Shown: piece by piece, positions 62,532-64,000 of the stretch
Layout of the letters: every line of letters starts with the position of its first letter
How positions within the stretch are numbered: position 1 is the stretch's first letter
The notes under the pieces: generated by a model
Seen by the model: the letters and a program-made list of their open reading frames with translations, nothing else
Databases searched by the model: none
Told to the model about the DNA's origin: nothing
DNA from: Bacteroidales bacterium UBA5281
Lineage (GTDB): Bacteria; Bacteroidota; Bacteroidia; Bacteroidales; Lentimicrobiaceae
Assembly (NCBI GenBank): GCA_002410555.1
Contig: DHSR01000033.1
Span: 62,880 to 126,879, forward strand
Length of the DNA stretch: 64,000 nt
Reading direction: 5' to 3'
Position numbers and translations under genes: made by a program

Positions 62532-64000
62532 ATGAAGACTTACCGCTTTTTTAAACGGGTATGGAGCTATGCCAGTAACTTCTTTAAGAAGTTGATTTTT
62601 TTATTTACAGGTATGCCCCGGCAGGCTACCCACCTTTGGGAAAAGTTGGTGGTAAGGCTGGCTCAAAGTTTATTGTTTATTTTGTTAATTGTAATATCTA
62701 TTGATTTCAATTTATTCAATCTATTCGGCCCTTCTCCCAGATTGTTTGATCTTCAAAACCCTCAAAATAATGCCGCCTCTGTGTTATATGCTGCTGATGG
62801 CAGTATGATTGGCAGATATTATCATGAAAACAGATCTCCGGTTACCTTTGACCAGCTTCCTCCGGTTGTAATTAACGCGCTTCTGTCGGCAGAGGATATC
62901 CGGTTTTATCATCACCACGGCATAGATGTTAAGGCCACCACCGCTGCAATATTTAGCGTCTTTAAAGGTGATCGCAGGGGAGGCAGCACCATCACCCAGC
63001 AATTGATCAAAAACCTTTACAAAACACGCACAGGTGATCAAAAGGGATTATTACAGAAAATTCCCGGAATTGATATCATCGTATTTAAAGCAAAGGAGTA
63101 CATCAGTTCCATTAAACTGGAAACCTTATATACCAAGAACGAAATTCTTACCCTATACCTCAATACGGTTGATTTCGGAAGCCAGTCGTTCGGAATTAAG
63201 GCAGCTTCCAATACCTTTTTTAATAAACCACCTGAAGAACTTATGATACAGGAAGCTGCCCTGCTCACAGGTTTACTTAAAGCCCCAAGTTATTACAGCC
63301 CGGTATCAAACCCAGATCATGCGCTTAGAAGACGAAATGACGTGCTCACGCAGATGTTACGTTATGAATACATAAATAAGCAGCAATATGATTTTCTCAC
63401 GCGGCTGCCCTTATCTCTTAAATTTAACCATTATAAAGAGGAGGAAGAAGCCACTTACTTTAAATCTGCGGTAGCCCGCGAATTGAAAACCTGGTGTATG
63501 TCTTCCGGTTACGATATTTATCGGGATGGATTGAAAATATATACCACCCTCGATCCTGTTATTCAGGAACATGCCGGAATGGCCATGAAAAAACATATGA
63601 AATCATTGCAAAATAAATTTTATCAGCATTGGCAGGGCAGAGAACCATGGGTAGATGCCAATGGCAGAACCATCAATGACTTTATTGAAAACCTTGGCAG
63701 GCAAACTCCGGCATATAAATCATGGCTGAATCATTACGCAAACAATGGTGATTCAGCCTTAAAAGCACTTTCCATACCTCATAAAATGACCGTTTTTTCA
63801 TGGGAGCAGGAGATTGATACCCTGCTTTCATCACTCGATTCAATTGCCTGGTATGCCCATATTTTAAATACCGGATTGGTAAGCATTGATCCGTCAAATG
63901 GTTATGTTAAAGCATGGATTGGCGGCAATGACTATCGTTATTTTAAATATGATCATGTTAATCAGGCCCGCCGGCAACCAGGCTCTCTGTTTAAGGCTTT
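62532..64000 (+). CDS. Class A penicillin-binding protein (PBP1A/1C-like), 3' end outside window
   Basis: Bifunctional peptidoglycan glycosyltransferase and transpeptidase. A membrane helix lies near residues 48-66 (QSLLFILLIVISI). The GT51 domain has Glu121 in SAEDIRFYHHHGID, then RRGGSTITQQLIKNLY, and NEILTLYLNTVDFG, all hallmarks of the transglycosylase. After the linker the transpeptidase domain begins (GLVSIDPSNGYVKAWIGG), and its SxxK motif, Ser485 and Lys488 (PGSLFK), is the last thing before the window edge. The ATG at 62532 follows a region without genes, so it should have its own promoter. No stop codon is reached. Confidence 0.95.
   Translation, partial: MKTYRFFKRVWSYASNFFKKLIFLFTGMPRQATHLWEKLVVRLAQSLLFILLIVISIDFNLFNLFGPSPRLFDLQNPQNNAASVLYAADGSMIGRYYHENRSPVTFDQLPPVVINALLSAEDIRFYHHHGIDVKATTAAIFSVFKGDRRGGSTITQQLIKNLYKTRTGDQKGLLQKIPGIDIIVFKAKEYISSIKLETLYTKNEILTLYLNTVDFGSQSFGIKAASNTFFNKPPEELMIQEAALLTGLLKAPSYYSPVSNPDHALRRRNDVLTQMLRYEYINKQQYDFLTRLPLSLKFNHYKEEEEATYFKSAVARELKTWCMSSGYDIYRDGLKIYTTLDPVIQEHAGMAMKKHMKSLQNKFYQHWQGREPWVDANGRTINDFIENLGRQTPAYKSWLNHYANNGDSALKALSIPHKMTVFSWEQEIDTLLSSLDSIAWYAHILNTGLVSIDPSNGYVKAWIGGNDYRYFKYDHVNQARRQPGSLFKA

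Overview
The window comes from a member of the Bacteroidota. The evidence is several type IX secretion (T9SS) C-terminal sorting domains, SprB-type repeats, a Fib_succ_major domain, promoters of the Bacteroidota form TTTG-N19-TAnnTTTG (best at 34594-34624 and 2765-2795), a GT3-GT35 glycogen synthase/phosphorylase fusion, and very little use of Shine-Dalgarno sites. The species cannot be told from the sequence. There is no SusC/SusD pair, transposase, integrase, CRISPR array or rRNA operon in the window, and one tRNA gene.

Layout. 1-7 kb: the C-terminal part of a large helicase (probably RecQ fused to UvrD), a Fic protein under a promoter studded with TATTGAACA operator-like sites, a secreted trypsin-like protease, an orphan T9SS tail and a coiled-coil lipoprotein. 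7-14.7 kb: a maltose/maltodextrin block, with a HAD (beta-phosphoglucomutase)-GH65 phosphorylase fusion and two tandem P-loop kinases on the plus strand, facing malQ and an SLC45-type MFS sugar transporter on the minus strand. 14.8-21.7 kb: a segment bounded by tRNA-Gly(CCC) and a second exact 20-bp copy of that tRNA's 3' end. All its larger genes except the response regulator are broken: a histidine kinase by frameshift, two secreted-protein genes fused by an apparent deletion, and a thioredoxin-like gene by an in-frame TAG. 22-31 kb: a DUF4173/4153-like membrane protein with an antisense-overlapping macro-domain gene, an unrecognised 794-residue secreted protein, NfeD protease, inositol monophosphatase, MtaB and a lone receiver. 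31-38.5 kb: a heptamer repeat array, a DMT transporter, two further broken genes (SprB repeats, nucleotidyltransferase), an arcC-argF operon with a clear promoter and terminator, and a beta-helix lipoprotein. 38.8-46.3 kb: a barrel-like protein, an S9 peptidase, GNAT, and a translationally coupled V4R sensor plus PAS histidine kinase. 46.6-55.9 kb: a glycogen locus (debranching enzyme, GT4, GH57, GT3-GT35 fusion) followed by fabG. 56.9-64 kb: a SMUG2-like glycosylase, a TapB-like secreted protein, a VWA membrane protein, an M48 protease, a TPR protein and a PBP1A-like gene running off the right edge.

How the genes fit. MFS import, MalQ, GH65 phosphorolysis and beta-phosphoglucomutase would take maltose or maltodextrin to glucose plus glucose-6-phosphate; the adjacent P-loop kinases are candidates for handling the free sugar. 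The glycogen locus would store and remobilise the same carbon. The most unusual features are the tRNA-bounded segment rich in pseudogenes, the active/degenerate kinase pair, the Fic operator array, the 7-bp repeats at two convergent gene junctions, and the 794-residue secreted protein of unknown function.
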